From: Candidatus Eiseniibacteriota bacterium
Lineage (GTDB): Bacteria > Eisenbacteria > RBG-16-71-46
Direction: 5' to 3'
NCBI GenBank assembly: GCA_005893295.1
Contig: VBOY01000071.1
Location: 1-46,582 of the forward strand
Length of the DNA stretch: 46,582 nt
Each line of letters starts with the position of its first letter. The stretch's first letter is position 1. The notes under the pieces were generated by a model. That model saw nothing but the letters and a program-made list of their open reading frames with translations. It was not told the DNA's origin and ran no database searches. This document shows positions 9,801 to 17,552 of this stretch, one piece after another. Made by a program: the position numbers and the translations under genes.

Positions 9801-12800
9801 CTCGGCCTTGAGGACCGGCGCCGGCTCATTCTACGTGGAGCTCGAGGGCCACGGCCGCGACGGCCTCGGCGAGCTTGACGTCTCGCGCACGGTGGGCTGG
9901 TTCACCGAGACCCACCCGGTGCTGATCGGCGGAGTCGACCCCGCGGATTTCAGCGCGACGCTGAAGGCCGTGGCGCGCGCCACGCAAGCGGCGGCGGGGA
10001 ACGGCTTCCACGCGCTCCTCCGCCATTCCCCCGACCCGCAAGTGCGCGACACCCTTCGCCGGATCGCCGTCCCCTCCGTCAGCTTCAATTACCTTGGCCG
10101 CTTCGACGCGGCGCTGCAAGCCGGGTCACTCTTCGAGCGCCTGCTGGAACCGTCCTCGGTGCAGCGCTCGCCGAAGGCGCGCCGCACCCACGCCCTGGAG
10201 ATCGACGCCAGCGTGGTGGGAGGGCGGCTGCGGGTCCGATGGTCCTACTCGCGGGCGCAGTTCGAGGCGTCGACGATCGAGCAGCTGGCCGCCGGCTTCC
10301 GCGAGGCGCTGGCCGCCTTTGCGGCGCCTCGCCCAACCCGGCATCCCGTCGTGGAGGACCGGCTGGCCCTCACGCCCATGCAGGAGGGGATGCTCTTCCA
10401 TCACCTCCGGGAAGGGAGCGCCGATCCTTACGTCGCCCAGATCGCTCTGGAGCTCACCGGCAGCGTGGACCGGTCCGCCCTGGCACGCGCCTGGCAGCTG
10501 GCCGTCGACACGCACCCCGCGTTGCGGGCCGAGTTCGTCTGGGAAGGCGTCGAGCATCCGGTCCAGATAATCCGTCGCGACGTGGCGCTGCCGGTGACGG
10601 TCCACGAACGGGCTCAGGTCACGCTCGACGAGGTGATGGCCGGGGCGCGAGCCGGCGGCTTCGACGTGTCGCGGGCACCTCTGGCCCGGGTCGACCTCCT
10701 CGGCAACGGCCCGGGGCAGACGACGGCAGTGTTCACGCACCATCACCTGCTGCTGGACGGCTGGTCGCTGCCGGTGCTGCTCGGGACCGTGTTCGAGGCC
10801 TACGATTCGCTCACTTCCGGAGGGATGGCGCCGCGTCCCGAGGCCGCCACCCTGCGCCGGTACGCCGCCTGGCTCGCGGCGCGCGACCCCGGGGACGCCA
10901 CGCGCTTCTTCCGGAAATACCTGGAGAACTTCGCGTCGCCGACCGCCGCGCCCAATCCGGACCCGCCTTCCGACGCCGATTCCGCCCGCACCTCCGCGAC
11001 CTGCGGTGTGCTTTACGCCCGGGGACCCTGCGACGCCGCGCGCCGCGCCCGGGCCCTCGGCCTGACGATGAGCACCGTCGTGCAGGCCGCCTGGGCGATG
11101 GTGCTCGCTGCCTCCTCGGGCGAACGGGACGTCCTCTTCGGCGCGACCTCCTCCGGGCGGCCACCGGAGATCGAGGGGATTGAATCCCTCGTCGGGCTTT
11201 GCATCAACACGCTTCCCCTGCGCCTGAAGGTGGATGGCCGAGCGCGCGCCCGGGAATGGATGCTGGCTCTCCAGCGTCTCGGCGCCGAACTGAGGCAGTA
11301 CGAGTACGCACCCCTGGCCCTGATCCAGCGCTGCGCCGCGATCCCCCCCAACACGCCGCTGTTCGAGAGCCTTCTGGTGTTCGAGAACTACCCCGTCGAC
11401 ATCGCCGCGCTCGGCCGCCGCGCGCGCTTCGCGGTGACCTCGGTCCGCCTCCACGAGGAGACCCATTACCCCCTGACCCTGGTGGTGTCGCACGAGGACG
11501 GGCTGCGCTTTCGTGCCCTCTACCGCCGCCCGCACTTCAACGAAGGGGGGGTCCGCCTCGTTCTCCAGCGCCTCGTGACCACCCTGGAGGAGCTGCTCAC
11601 GCGCCCCGCGGCGCGTCTCGGCGAGATCTCCGTTCTTCCGGTGAGCGAGCGTGAGCGCGTCCTGTGCGACTGGAACGACACGCGGCGCGACTATCCCCGG
11701 GGCTCCACCATCGCCGAGGTCTTCGAGGGGGTGGCGCGCGAGCGCCAGAACGAGGTCGCGCTGGCATTCGAAGGCGGGGAGGTGACCTACGGGGAGCTCC
11801 GGGATCGTGCGGAGCTCTGCGCCGGTGCACTGCGCGCCCGGGGCGTCGGCCCCGAATCCCGCGTTGCCCTGGCGATGGACCGCTCCCCCGAGCTGATCGT
11901 GGCCATCCTCGGCATTCTCCGGGCGGGCGGGGCCTACGTCCCCCTCGACGCCGAGTCGCCCGGCACGCGAACCGCGCGCCTGCTCGCCGATGCGGGGACG
12001 AGTCTTCTCGTGACCGACGGCCGCCCGGCGGCCTGGGGCGGAGCCTTCCCCCTCGTCTCCTTCGAGGAGCTCGGCGCCGCCGCGGGGGCGGCCGCACCGC
12101 TCCCGGCGCCGGGCGCGGGCCCCGAGGGTCTCGCGTACGTGATGTTCACGTCGGGCTCCACGGGCGAACCGAAGGGGACCGAAGTAACGAACCGCAACGT
12201 GCTGCGCCTGGTGCTCGGCTCCGAGTTCGCGCAGCTCGGGCCCGGCCAGACGTTGCTCCAGCTCGCACCCGTAGCCTTCGACGCGTCCACGTTCGAGATT
12301 TACGGCGCGTTGCTCCGGGGGGGGAGACTCGCCATCGCACCGCCCGGCTCCGCTTCCGCCGCGGACGTTGCCCGGCTCCTCCGGCGCTTTGCCGTGACGG
12401 TGGTCTGGCTCACCGCCGGACTTTTCCACCTGATCGTCGACGCGGAGCCGGACGCCCTTGCCCAAGTAGAACAGGTGCTCGCCGGCGGCGATGTTCTCTC
12501 GCCGACCCACGTGCGCCGCCTGCTCGCCGCCGGCTGCGGCCGGGTCGTGAACGGCTATGGCCCCACCGAGACCACCACCTTCGCCTGCTGCCATGGGCTC
12601 ATGCCCGGGGAGCCGGTGGGCGACCGCGTGCCCATCGGGCGCCCCATCGCGAACACGCGCGTCTATGTGCTGGACGAGGCGATGCGGCCCGTGCCGGTGG
12701 GCGCCCCCGGCGATCTTCACGTGGGCGGCGACGGCGTGGCGCGCGGCTATGCGCGGCGACCCGGCCTGACGGCGGACCGCTTCGTGCCGGACCCGTTCGG

Positions 12801-13548
12801 GCCGCCCGGCTCGCGCCTGTACCGCACCGGAGACACCGTGCGCTGGCGCGCCGACGGCCGGATCGAGTTCCTCGGCCGGCGCGACGGCCAGGTAAAGGTC
12901 CGCGGCTTTCGCGTCGAGTCGGGTGAAATCGAGGCGGCCCTCGTCGCCTCGCCGGGCATCCGCGCGGCCGCAGTGGTGGCGCGGGCCGACGGAGGGTCGA
13001 CGGAGCTCGTGGCCTATCTGGTCACGGACGAGAACCGCGACACCGAAGGGGTGCGGGGGGCACTCGCCAGCCGCCTTCCCCGCTACATGATTCCGTCCCG
13101 GTTCGTGCGCCTGGATGCCCTCCCGCTCACCCCGCAAGGAAAGGTCGACCGGCGCGCGCTGCAGGCCGCCGTCCCGCGGCGCGCCCCTGGCGGCCGTGCA
13201 ACGCGCCCCATGACGCCGGTGGAGGATGCCGTGGCGCAGCTCTGGCGCCGCGTTCTCGGCACCGAGGAGGTCGGCCCCGACGACGACTTCTTCGAGCTCG
13301 GCGGGCATTCGCTGCACGCCACCCGGCTGCTGGCCGCGTTGCGGCGGGCGTTCCGGATCGAGCTACCCCTCGGAGAGCTTTACGAGTCGACGACCGTCGC
13401 CGGCCTGGCGCGCGCCCTGCTTGCCCACCAGCCTGAACCGGGGCACGTCGAGCGGGCGGCGCGCGCCCTGGCAAGGCTGCGGGCGATGACCGGCGCCCAG
13501 CCGCCAGGGGCATTCGAGAGTTCCCGGAGCGAGGTGAAGACACCATGA
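3802..13548 (+). CDS. NRPS A: FAAL-ACP-C-A(Orn-like)-PCP-E-C-A(Val)-PCP
   Basis: About 3248 residues from GTG 3802; GGGAGG ends only 2-3 nt before it, so the start is uncertain. FAAL (about 20-570; YTSGSTCEPKGVMV, LPHFHDMGLV) should adenylate a free fatty acid and load the ACP (GFDSL Ser about 626). C1 (HHAIADLWS) acylates the first amino acid. A1 (about 1145-1645) reads D-V-G-E-A-G-S-I-D-K, 9/10 to the Orn code recalled for gramicidin S/tyrocidine synthetases. PCP1 has GGDSI (Ser about 1695). The E domain (about 1740-2175; HHLVVDG, EGHGRD, RTVGWFTETHP, FNYLGRFD) has the usual motifs and should give a D-residue. C2 (HHLLLDGWS) follows E and should be the D-accepting type. A2 reads D-A-F-W-L-G-G-T-F-K, a Val code. 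PCP2 ends with Ser about 3170. The stop overlaps the next ATG by 4 nt (ATGA), implying coupled translation. Domain calls are sure; substrates are predictions. Confidence 0.95.
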   Translation: MKLPVRTARERENAAVGSARTIVDVLLRRAAEQASETVFAFISDGQTDAAALTFAQLDARARAIASRLLVDGLSGEPALLLYPAGLEFIEAFFGCLYAGVVAVPAPPPRGERSLDRLAAIAANAEARAALAPANLLRRFREARASHAALAGLRWMATDEVPADAATGFVPQALQAESLAYLQYTSGSTCEPKGVMVGHANLVANCEDIRRGFGHTRKSRSLSWLPHFHDMGLVDGVVQPVYSGFPAVLMSPGSFLQSPSRWLETISRHRITHSGGPNFAYDLCVRRIDPDNAKLDLRSWAVAYNGAEPVRAETLERFASRFAPCGFRRSAFYPAYGLAEATLKVSGGRRGEGPRILHLNRAALQAGRAADDDTGQALVGSGRPGAGTRAAIVDPLSGHRRAENEVGEIWVSGPSVALGYWSRSDETARSFGARIPGNRSRFLRTGDLGFLRDGEVFVTGRLKDLLIIRGRNLYPQDIERTAQECHAALRAGAAFGVEVAGEERLVLVQEVDRHRGSDSPEIFAALRTAIVETYEVDPFAVVLVGPAGVPKTSSGKVRRAACRAMFLADALPVVARWQAPEAPDTPDSDRAPADVRAWMAARLTSKLGVPPGSLRFDQPLAALGFDSLRSLELAHEIQQRFGATLPAADLLAAASLSEIAARVEAESASACGAPGGVCSEPEECPLSAGQQAIWFLQELAPDSTAYTMASALRLTGPLREAALEGAVRALIARHASLRARIVSEGVGPRQRFDVGFEAIYSRENLDDRAPGSLADRLAEQAYQPFPLAEGPLFRLALLRTADSHILLVSAHHAIADLWSLSVVLRDLQALYAAQLGLPGGCEAAAPHPSEFVRWQEQLVGSGAGESQFKFWLGQIAGEIPALDLPADRARPPAQTFAGAARTLRLDPALAGSLRDLARSRGITLYTLLLAAYQAFLGRITGQTLVQVGSPASGRTLPRFSGLVAYLVNTVVLRADLSEDPPFLELARATRDRVLGTLRNQDYPFATLVRRLAPKRDPSRSPFFDTLFDFQGTGDLVRGDLAAGNGGARLEFALGVAAEPLPVARRGAQFDFSTTAIDEGNGISLEFEYNSDLFDATTVDHLAQRFVTLLGGVAADPSARVSQLPLLSRDERAAALGESNAQPACREVQPVHRLFERQAARRPAAAAVHHGEACLSYGELNRRAGALARCLRAVGVGPESRVAVCIEKSADLIVALLGVLKAGGAYVPIDPSLPAARRHFMAADSGAVVLLARAGLARGFPPQLLRLDREEWPDPAVEGAADGENLAVSPAPGNLAYLIYTSGTSGTPKSVGVTQANLHGAFRAWEKSYDLPSLATHLQMANPGFDVFTGDLVRALCSGGTLVLCDRDTLLDPPSLAALARTHRVEFAEFVPATLRELAGHLWRVGERLDSLRLVAVGSDTWSMADYALFRRAFGPATRLVNSYGVTEATIDSTLDEVTEGERQRAAPAIGRPLANTSAYVLDGNLEPLPAGIRGELYLGGPAVARGYVARPDLTAERFVPDPHGGPGTRMYRTGDAARRRADGRLEFVGRTDAQVKIRGYRVEPAEVEAVLKTHPKVRACAVVAREHRTGPRLMACAVLDGELPEAAPGLRAYLADKLPDYMVPSAIVVLEALPLSANGKVDRRALPEPEWPQDSESAEGVPASVEERTLAGIWQGVLGLARVGRDENFFELGGDSILSIQVVARAREAGLRVTPRMLFEHPTVAGLAGASERAATVAPVIPAWSGEAPLLPMQHWFLDQTFSEPSHWNLTVALDTREPLDAQAVRRAVAALVEHHDALRARFEHDGTHWHQVIEPPGAPEADLLVLEASPGESFEAAVGRCAQRLNTSLDIERRPVVRFGIVADRSHASTTLVLAAHHLVVDGVSLRLLVEDFDRAYRQAQTGGGVGLPPRTLPAATWAAALAEAARAGRFDGDLDHWRRLADTPPAVFPLDRTAAGPREETTAAATLELDERETGDLLRVSGSAGERVENVFLAALASSSALRTGAGSFYVELEGHGRDGLGELDVSRTVGWFTETHPVLIGGVDPADFSATLKAVARATQAAAGNGFHALLRHSPDPQVRDTLRRIAVPSVSFNYLGRFDAALQAGSLFERLLEPSSVQRSPKARRTHALEIDASVVGGRLRVRWSYSRAQFEASTIEQLAAGFREALAAFAAPRPTRHPVVEDRLALTPMQEGMLFHHLREGSADPYVAQIALELTGSVDRSALARAWQLAVDTHPALRAEFVWEGVEHPVQIIRRDVALPVTVHERAQVTLDEVMAGARAGGFDVSRAPLARVDLLGNGPGQTTAVFTHHHLLLDGWSLPVLLGTVFEAYDSLTSGGMAPRPEAATLRRYAAWLAARDPGDATRFFRKYLENFASPTAAPNPDPPSDADSARTSATCGVLYARGPCDAARRARALGLTMSTVVQAAWAMVLAASSGERDVLFGATSSGRPPEIEGIESLVGLCINTLPLRLKVDGRARAREWMLALQRLGAELRQYEYAPLALIQRCAAIPPNTPLFESLLVFENYPVDIAALGRRARFAVTSVRLHEETHYPLTLVVSHEDGLRFRALYRRPHFNEGGVRLVLQRLVTTLEELLTRPAARLGEISVLPVSERERVLCDWNDTRRDYPRGSTIAEVFEGVARERQNEVALAFEGGEVTYGELRDRAELCAGALRARGVGPESRVALAMDRSPELIVAILGILRAGGAYVPLDAESPGTRTARLLADAGTSLLVTDGRPAAWGGAFPLVSFEELGAAAGAAAPLPAPGAGPEGLAYVMFTSGSTGEPKGTEVTNRNVLRLVLGSEFAQLGPGQTLLQLAPVAFDASTFEIYGALLRGGRLAIAPPGSASAADVARLLRRFAVTVVWLTAGLFHLIVDAEPDALAQVEQVLAGGDVLSPTHVRRLLAAGCGRVVNGYGPTETTTFACCHGLMPGEPVGDRVPIGRPIANTRVYVLDEAMRPVPVGAPGDLHVGGDGVARGYARRPGLTADRFVPDPFGPPGSRLYRTGDTVRWRADGRIEFLGRRDGQVKVRGFRVESGEIEAALVASPGIRAAAVVARADGGSTELVAYLVTDENRDTEGVRGALASRLPRYMIPSRFVRLDALPLTPQGKVDRRALQAAVPRRAPGGRATRPMTPVEDAVAQLWRRVLGTEEVGPDDDFFELGGHSLHATRLLAALRRAFRIELPLGELYESTTVAGLARALLAHQPEPGHVERAARALARLRAMTGAQPPGAFESSRSEVKTP

Positions 13549-16500
13549 GTGATGGGCCCAGCGTGACGGACGAACCGGACCGCCCCGCCGGGGAGATTCT
13601 GGCGGGCGAGGAGCTGCAGCTGCTCGACGCGCTGCTCGACGCGGAAGGCGTGGCGACTTGCCGCACCCCCTGCATCCCGAAGCTCGGTGCGCGGGTCGCG
13701 CCACTCTCCTCCGCCCAACGGCGGCTCTGGTTCCTCCAGGAGATCGATCCCCTCTCCAGCGCCTACACCATCTCGGGGGCCGTGCTGCTGCGCGGCGATC
13801 TCGACCTCGCCGCGCTGCAGGCGGCCCTGGATGGGGTGGTGGCACGGCACGAAGTCCTGAGGACGACCTTCGAAAGCGATGCGGGCGAGCCGCGCCAGAG
13901 GGTCCACGCCGCCATGCCGGTCGTTCTCCGGCGCACCCCAGGCGACGCTTCGCTCCCGGCCGCCGAGAGCGCCCGCGTCGCGGCAGAGCTGGCGCACCCG
14001 GCCTGGGACCTCGGGCGCGGGCCGCTGGTGCGCGCTGCGGTGGTCGAGTTCTCCCCCCGCGAGCACTCCTTGGTGATCGCGATGCACCACATCGTCGCGG
14101 ATGGATGGTCCATCGGCATTCTCCTTCGGGAGCTCGGAGCGCTTTACAACGCAGGCCTCGCGCACCTCCCGCCCAGCCTCCCTGAGCCGCCGGTCCAGTA
14201 TGCCGACTACGCCCTGTGGCAGAGGCAGTGGCTGGAGCGGGAGGTCCTGGATGAGGAGCTCAGGTACTGGAAGCAACAGCTCGCCGGCGCGCCGGAGCGG
14301 CTCGATCTTCCGGCCGACGGGCCGCAGCCTGCGACCCGCGGACGGCGCGGGGCGCAGCAACCGCTCAGCCTCTCCGCGGAGCTGACCGAGTCATTGAAAG
14401 CCCTCGGCCGACGGGAAGGGGCGACCCTTTTCATGACGCTTCTCGCGGCGTTCCAGGCGTTGCTGCACCGCTATACCGGCCAGGACGACATCGTGTTGGG
14501 CACACCGGTCGCGGGCCGGCACCAGAGCGAGGTCGAAGGATTGATCGGCTTCTTCGTCAATACGCTGGTCCTGCGTTCGGATCTATCCGGCGACCCCACG
14601 TTCGTCCAGCTGCTGGGTCGGGTTCGGGAGGTGGCGCTGGGGGCCTACGCCCACCAGGACCTCCCGTTCGAGCAGCTGGTGGAAGCGCTCCGACCGGCAA
14701 GGGACATGCGCCACACACCGCTCTTCCAGGTGATGTTCGCCCTCCAGAACGCTCCGGCGGAGGAGCTCCACTTGCACAGGCTTTCCTCGACCCTTCTGCC
14801 GATCGACGTCCCGACGGCCAAGTTCGATTTGACCTTGAACCTGGCCGAAGAAGGACCGCTCCTGTCGGGCACATTCGAATATGACGCCGACCGGTTCGCA
14901 AGCGCCACCGTCCTGCGCATGGCGGGACATTTCCAGACCCTGCTGGAGGCCATCGCCGCCCATCCCTGGACACGTCTTTCCCGCTTGCCGCTCCTGACGG
15001 AAAAAGAGAGCCACCAGCTGCTCGCCGATCGGGAACCCCTCCACGATGGCGCCCCCGGCCGCTGTGCTCATCAATGTTTCGAGGAGCAGGCCGAGCGCAC
15101 CCCCGAAGCCGTGGCGGTGGAATTCCAGGAACGCATGCTGACCTTTGGTGAGCTCGACCAGCGGGCCAACCAGCTGGCGCACCTGCTTCGAGGCATGGGA
15201 GTCGGTTCCGACGATGTGGTGGGACTGCACATGGAGCGTTCGCTGGAAATGGTCGTTGGATTGCTGGGAATCCAGAAGGCCGGAGGGGCCTACCTGCCCC
15301 TCGATCCTTCCTACCCTCGCGAGCGCCGGTCGTTCATGCTGCGCGACGCCCGGGCCGTCCTCCTCCTCACCCAAACCGGTCTCCAGGACGATCTTCCCGG
15401 GACCGCGGCTCCGATCATCGCAGTAGACGACCGATGGAAGCTCCTTGAGGGACACAGCCGCGCCGCTCCGGCCGGCAGCCCCCGCCCGGAGAGCCTGGCC
15501 TATGTGATCTACACCTCGGGTTCCACGGGCAGTCCCCGAGGCGTCATGATCTCCCACCGCGCCCTTGGCAACCACATGCGCTGGATGGCTGCGGCTTTTC
15601 CCCTGGCGGAATCGGACAGGGTCCTGCAGAAGACCCCTACCAGCTTCGACGCCTCGGTCTGGGAGTTTTACGCCCCGCTGATCGCCGGCGCCCGGCTGAT
15701 CTTGGCCAGGCCGGAGGGGCATCAAGATGCGGCGTATCTCATCGACACGGTTCAGCAGCAGGGAATCACCACGCTCCAGCTGGTGCCTTCCATGCTCGCG
15801 CTGCTGCTCGAAGACGAAGGGGTGCGCTCCTGCACCAGCCTCAAACGGGTCTTCTGCGGGGGCGAGGTCTTGCCCTGGGAGATGCAGGAGCGCTTCTTCG
15901 CCCAGCTGCCCGCCGCGGACCTGATCAATCTTTACGGACCGACCGAGGCGACCATCGATGCAACCTTCTGGGCCTGCCGGAAGTCCGGCCCCCGACGGAA
16001 GGTTCCCATCGGCTCTCCCATCGCGAACCTTCGGGCTTATGTCCTCGACTCGCGCCTCCAGCTCTTACCGCTGGGCGTTCCCGGCGAGCTGCATCTCGCC
16101 GGAGACGGCCTCGCCCGCGGCTATCGCGGCGATCCCGCATGGACGGCGCAGCGGTTCGTTCCGGACCCCTTCTCGGCAGCGGCGGGGGCCCGGCTTTACA
16201 GGACCGGCGACCTGGCTCGCCGCCTGGCGGGCGGCGAGCTCGAGTTCCTGGGCCGGATCGATCACCAGGTCAAGATGCGGGGCTTGCGCGTCGACCCGCA
16301 AGAGATCGAGGCAGTCCTGGCGGAGCATCCGGCCGTGTCGAAGGCGGCAGTGGTGGCTTGCGAAGACCCGGCTGGCAGCGCTTCCCAGGGTCCTCGACTC
16401 GTGGCCTATCTGGCGCCCGTTCCCGGGAAAGCTCCCACCCCGGAGGATCTGCGAAGCTTTCTGGGAGAACGACTCCCCAGGTTCATGATCCCGGCGGTCT

Positions 16501-17552
16501 TTGTAAGCCTCGAGGCGCTGCCGCTGACCCCCAGCGGCAAGATCGACCGCCGTGCCCTCCCCTCTCCCAGGAGCATCGGGCCGGCCCTCGACGGCGCCGG
16601 CATCGCTCCGCGCACCCCAACGGAGGAGATCCTCGCCGGAATCTGGTCGCAGCTCCTGCGAATCGAGCGGGTCGGGCGGGAAGACAATTTTTTCGACCTG
16701 GGCGGGCACTCCCTCCTGGCGATGCGGGTGGCGGTGCGCTTGCGGCGCCTCTTTGGTATCGAGCTGCCGCTGCGCTGCCTGTTCGACGCTCCGACGCTAC
16801 GCGGCTTGGCCGCACGCGTCGAGCAGGCCGGCCGCTCCCCGACTCCGCCCCTCGTGCCGGCCACGCCGGCCCAGCGGCTCAGACCCTCCTACGCGCAGCG
16901 GCGCCTCTGGTTCCTGCATCGCCTCGAGCCGCACAGCCCGGCCTACAACATCGCCAACGCGATTCGCGTCGAGGGAAAGCTCGACGTCAAGGCGATCGGG
17001 AGCGCGCTCTCGGAGATCGTGCGGCGCCATGAAGCGCTGCGGACGCGTTTCGAGGAAGGGCCGGACGGCCCCGTCCCGCTCGTCGACCCTCCTGCGCCGG
17101 TCGCGCTGACCATCGAGGATCTGACCGGATTGGCTCCCGACAGCCGGGAGGGCGAGGCGGCGCGGCTGGCCGGCCGCGCCGCCCGCGAGTCTTTCGATCT
17201 GGCGCACGGCCCGTTGCTCCGGGTGCGACTCCTGCGCCTGGGACCCGCGGACCACATCCTCATCGTCGTAATCCACCACATCGCCGCCGACGGCTGGTCG
17301 ATGGGCGTCCTGGTCCGGGAGCTGGCGGCGGCATACGCCGCCCATGCCCGCGGCGCGACGCTACCGACGCGGACTGGGCGGCATGGCAGCGGGCCTGGCT
17401 TGAGGGCGGAGAGATGGAGAGGCAGCTCGCTTGGTGGCGTACCGAGCTGGACGGCCTCGAACCCCTCGCTCTTCCCACCGACCGGCCGCGCTCCGGGCGG
17501 CCGACCTACGCCGGGGCGTCCCTCGAGGTACGGCTGGATGCGGATCTCGTAG
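13545..17552 (+). CDS. NRPS B, first part: C-A(Gln-like)-PCP-C (frameshifted)
   Basis: ATG 13545 overlaps the previous stop. After a linker of about 45 residues come C3 (about 50-485; HHIVADGWS, L-accepting look), A3 (about 505-1010), PCP3 (LGGHSL, Ser about 1056) and the N-terminal half of C4 (HHIAADGWSMG). A3 reads D-A-W-Q-F-G-L-I-D-K, which I recall as a Gln code. From about residue 1275 the translation turns into non-family sequence (LPTRTGRHGSG...) and stops at 17552. The true continuation of C4 (ADWAAWQRAWLEGGE) is in another frame from 17369. Against sister C domains, the codons for about six residues (ELPVQY) are replaced by 2 nt, a net loss of 16 nt. Originally this was surely one gene with the next entry (13545-27316, about 4590 residues). 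Confidence 0.9.
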   Translation: MSDGPSVTDEPDRPAGEILAGEELQLLDALLDAEGVATCRTPCIPKLGARVAPLSSAQRRLWFLQEIDPLSSAYTISGAVLLRGDLDLAALQAALDGVVARHEVLRTTFESDAGEPRQRVHAAMPVVLRRTPGDASLPAAESARVAAELAHPAWDLGRGPLVRAAVVEFSPREHSLVIAMHHIVADGWSIGILLRELGALYNAGLAHLPPSLPEPPVQYADYALWQRQWLEREVLDEELRYWKQQLAGAPERLDLPADGPQPATRGRRGAQQPLSLSAELTESLKALGRREGATLFMTLLAAFQALLHRYTGQDDIVLGTPVAGRHQSEVEGLIGFFVNTLVLRSDLSGDPTFVQLLGRVREVALGAYAHQDLPFEQLVEALRPARDMRHTPLFQVMFALQNAPAEELHLHRLSSTLLPIDVPTAKFDLTLNLAEEGPLLSGTFEYDADRFASATVLRMAGHFQTLLEAIAAHPWTRLSRLPLLTEKESHQLLADREPLHDGAPGRCAHQCFEEQAERTPEAVAVEFQERMLTFGELDQRANQLAHLLRGMGVGSDDVVGLHMERSLEMVVGLLGIQKAGGAYLPLDPSYPRERRSFMLRDARAVLLLTQTGLQDDLPGTAAPIIAVDDRWKLLEGHSRAAPAGSPRPESLAYVIYTSGSTGSPRGVMISHRALGNHMRWMAAAFPLAESDRVLQKTPTSFDASVWEFYAPLIAGARLILARPEGHQDAAYLIDTVQQQGITTLQLVPSMLALLLEDEGVRSCTSLKRVFCGGEVLPWEMQERFFAQLPAADLINLYGPTEATIDATFWACRKSGPRRKVPIGSPIANLRAYVLDSRLQLLPLGVPGELHLAGDGLARGYRGDPAWTAQRFVPDPFSAAAGARLYRTGDLARRLAGGELEFLGRIDHQVKMRGLRVDPQEIEAVLAEHPAVSKAAVVACEDPAGSASQGPRLVAYLAPVPGKAPTPEDLRSFLGERLPRFMIPAVFVSLEALPLTPSGKIDRRALPSPRSIGPALDGAGIAPRTPTEEILAGIWSQLLRIERVGREDNFFDLGGHSLLAMRVAVRLRRLFGIELPLRCLFDAPTLRGLAARVEQAGRSPTPPLVPATPAQRLRPSYAQRRLWFLHRLEPHSPAYNIANAIRVEGKLDVKAIGSALSEIVRRHEALRTRFEEGPDGPVPLVDPPAPVALTIEDLTGLAPDSREGEAARLAGRAARESFDLAHGPLLRVRLLRLGPADHILIVVIHHIAADGWSMGVLVRELAAAYAAHARGATLPTRTGRHGSGPGLRAERWRGSSLGGVPSWTASNPSLFPPTGRAPGGRPTPGRPSRYGWMRIS
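17361..17371 (+). other. Frameshift/deletion point inside condensation domain C4
   Basis: The upstream frame reads ...RGATLP up to 17366 and the downstream frame resumes at 17369 with ADWAAWQ. Sister domains in this window read LPELPVQYADWAAW or similar, so about 16 nt are missing. It may be an assembly or sequencing error or a real inactivating deletion. Confidence 0.85.

Noticed and set aside
10126-13317. Long - strand open frame (1063 codons) opposite NRPS A
   Set aside because: It mirrors real A/C/PCP coding sequence; the translation has no domain-like sequence, and such shadows are expected at high G+C.
17414-17460. ATG 17414 as a genuine independent gene start
   Set aside because: It lies inside a condensation domain, has no upstream linker or docking region, and the same frame codes for conserved C-domain residues from 17369.
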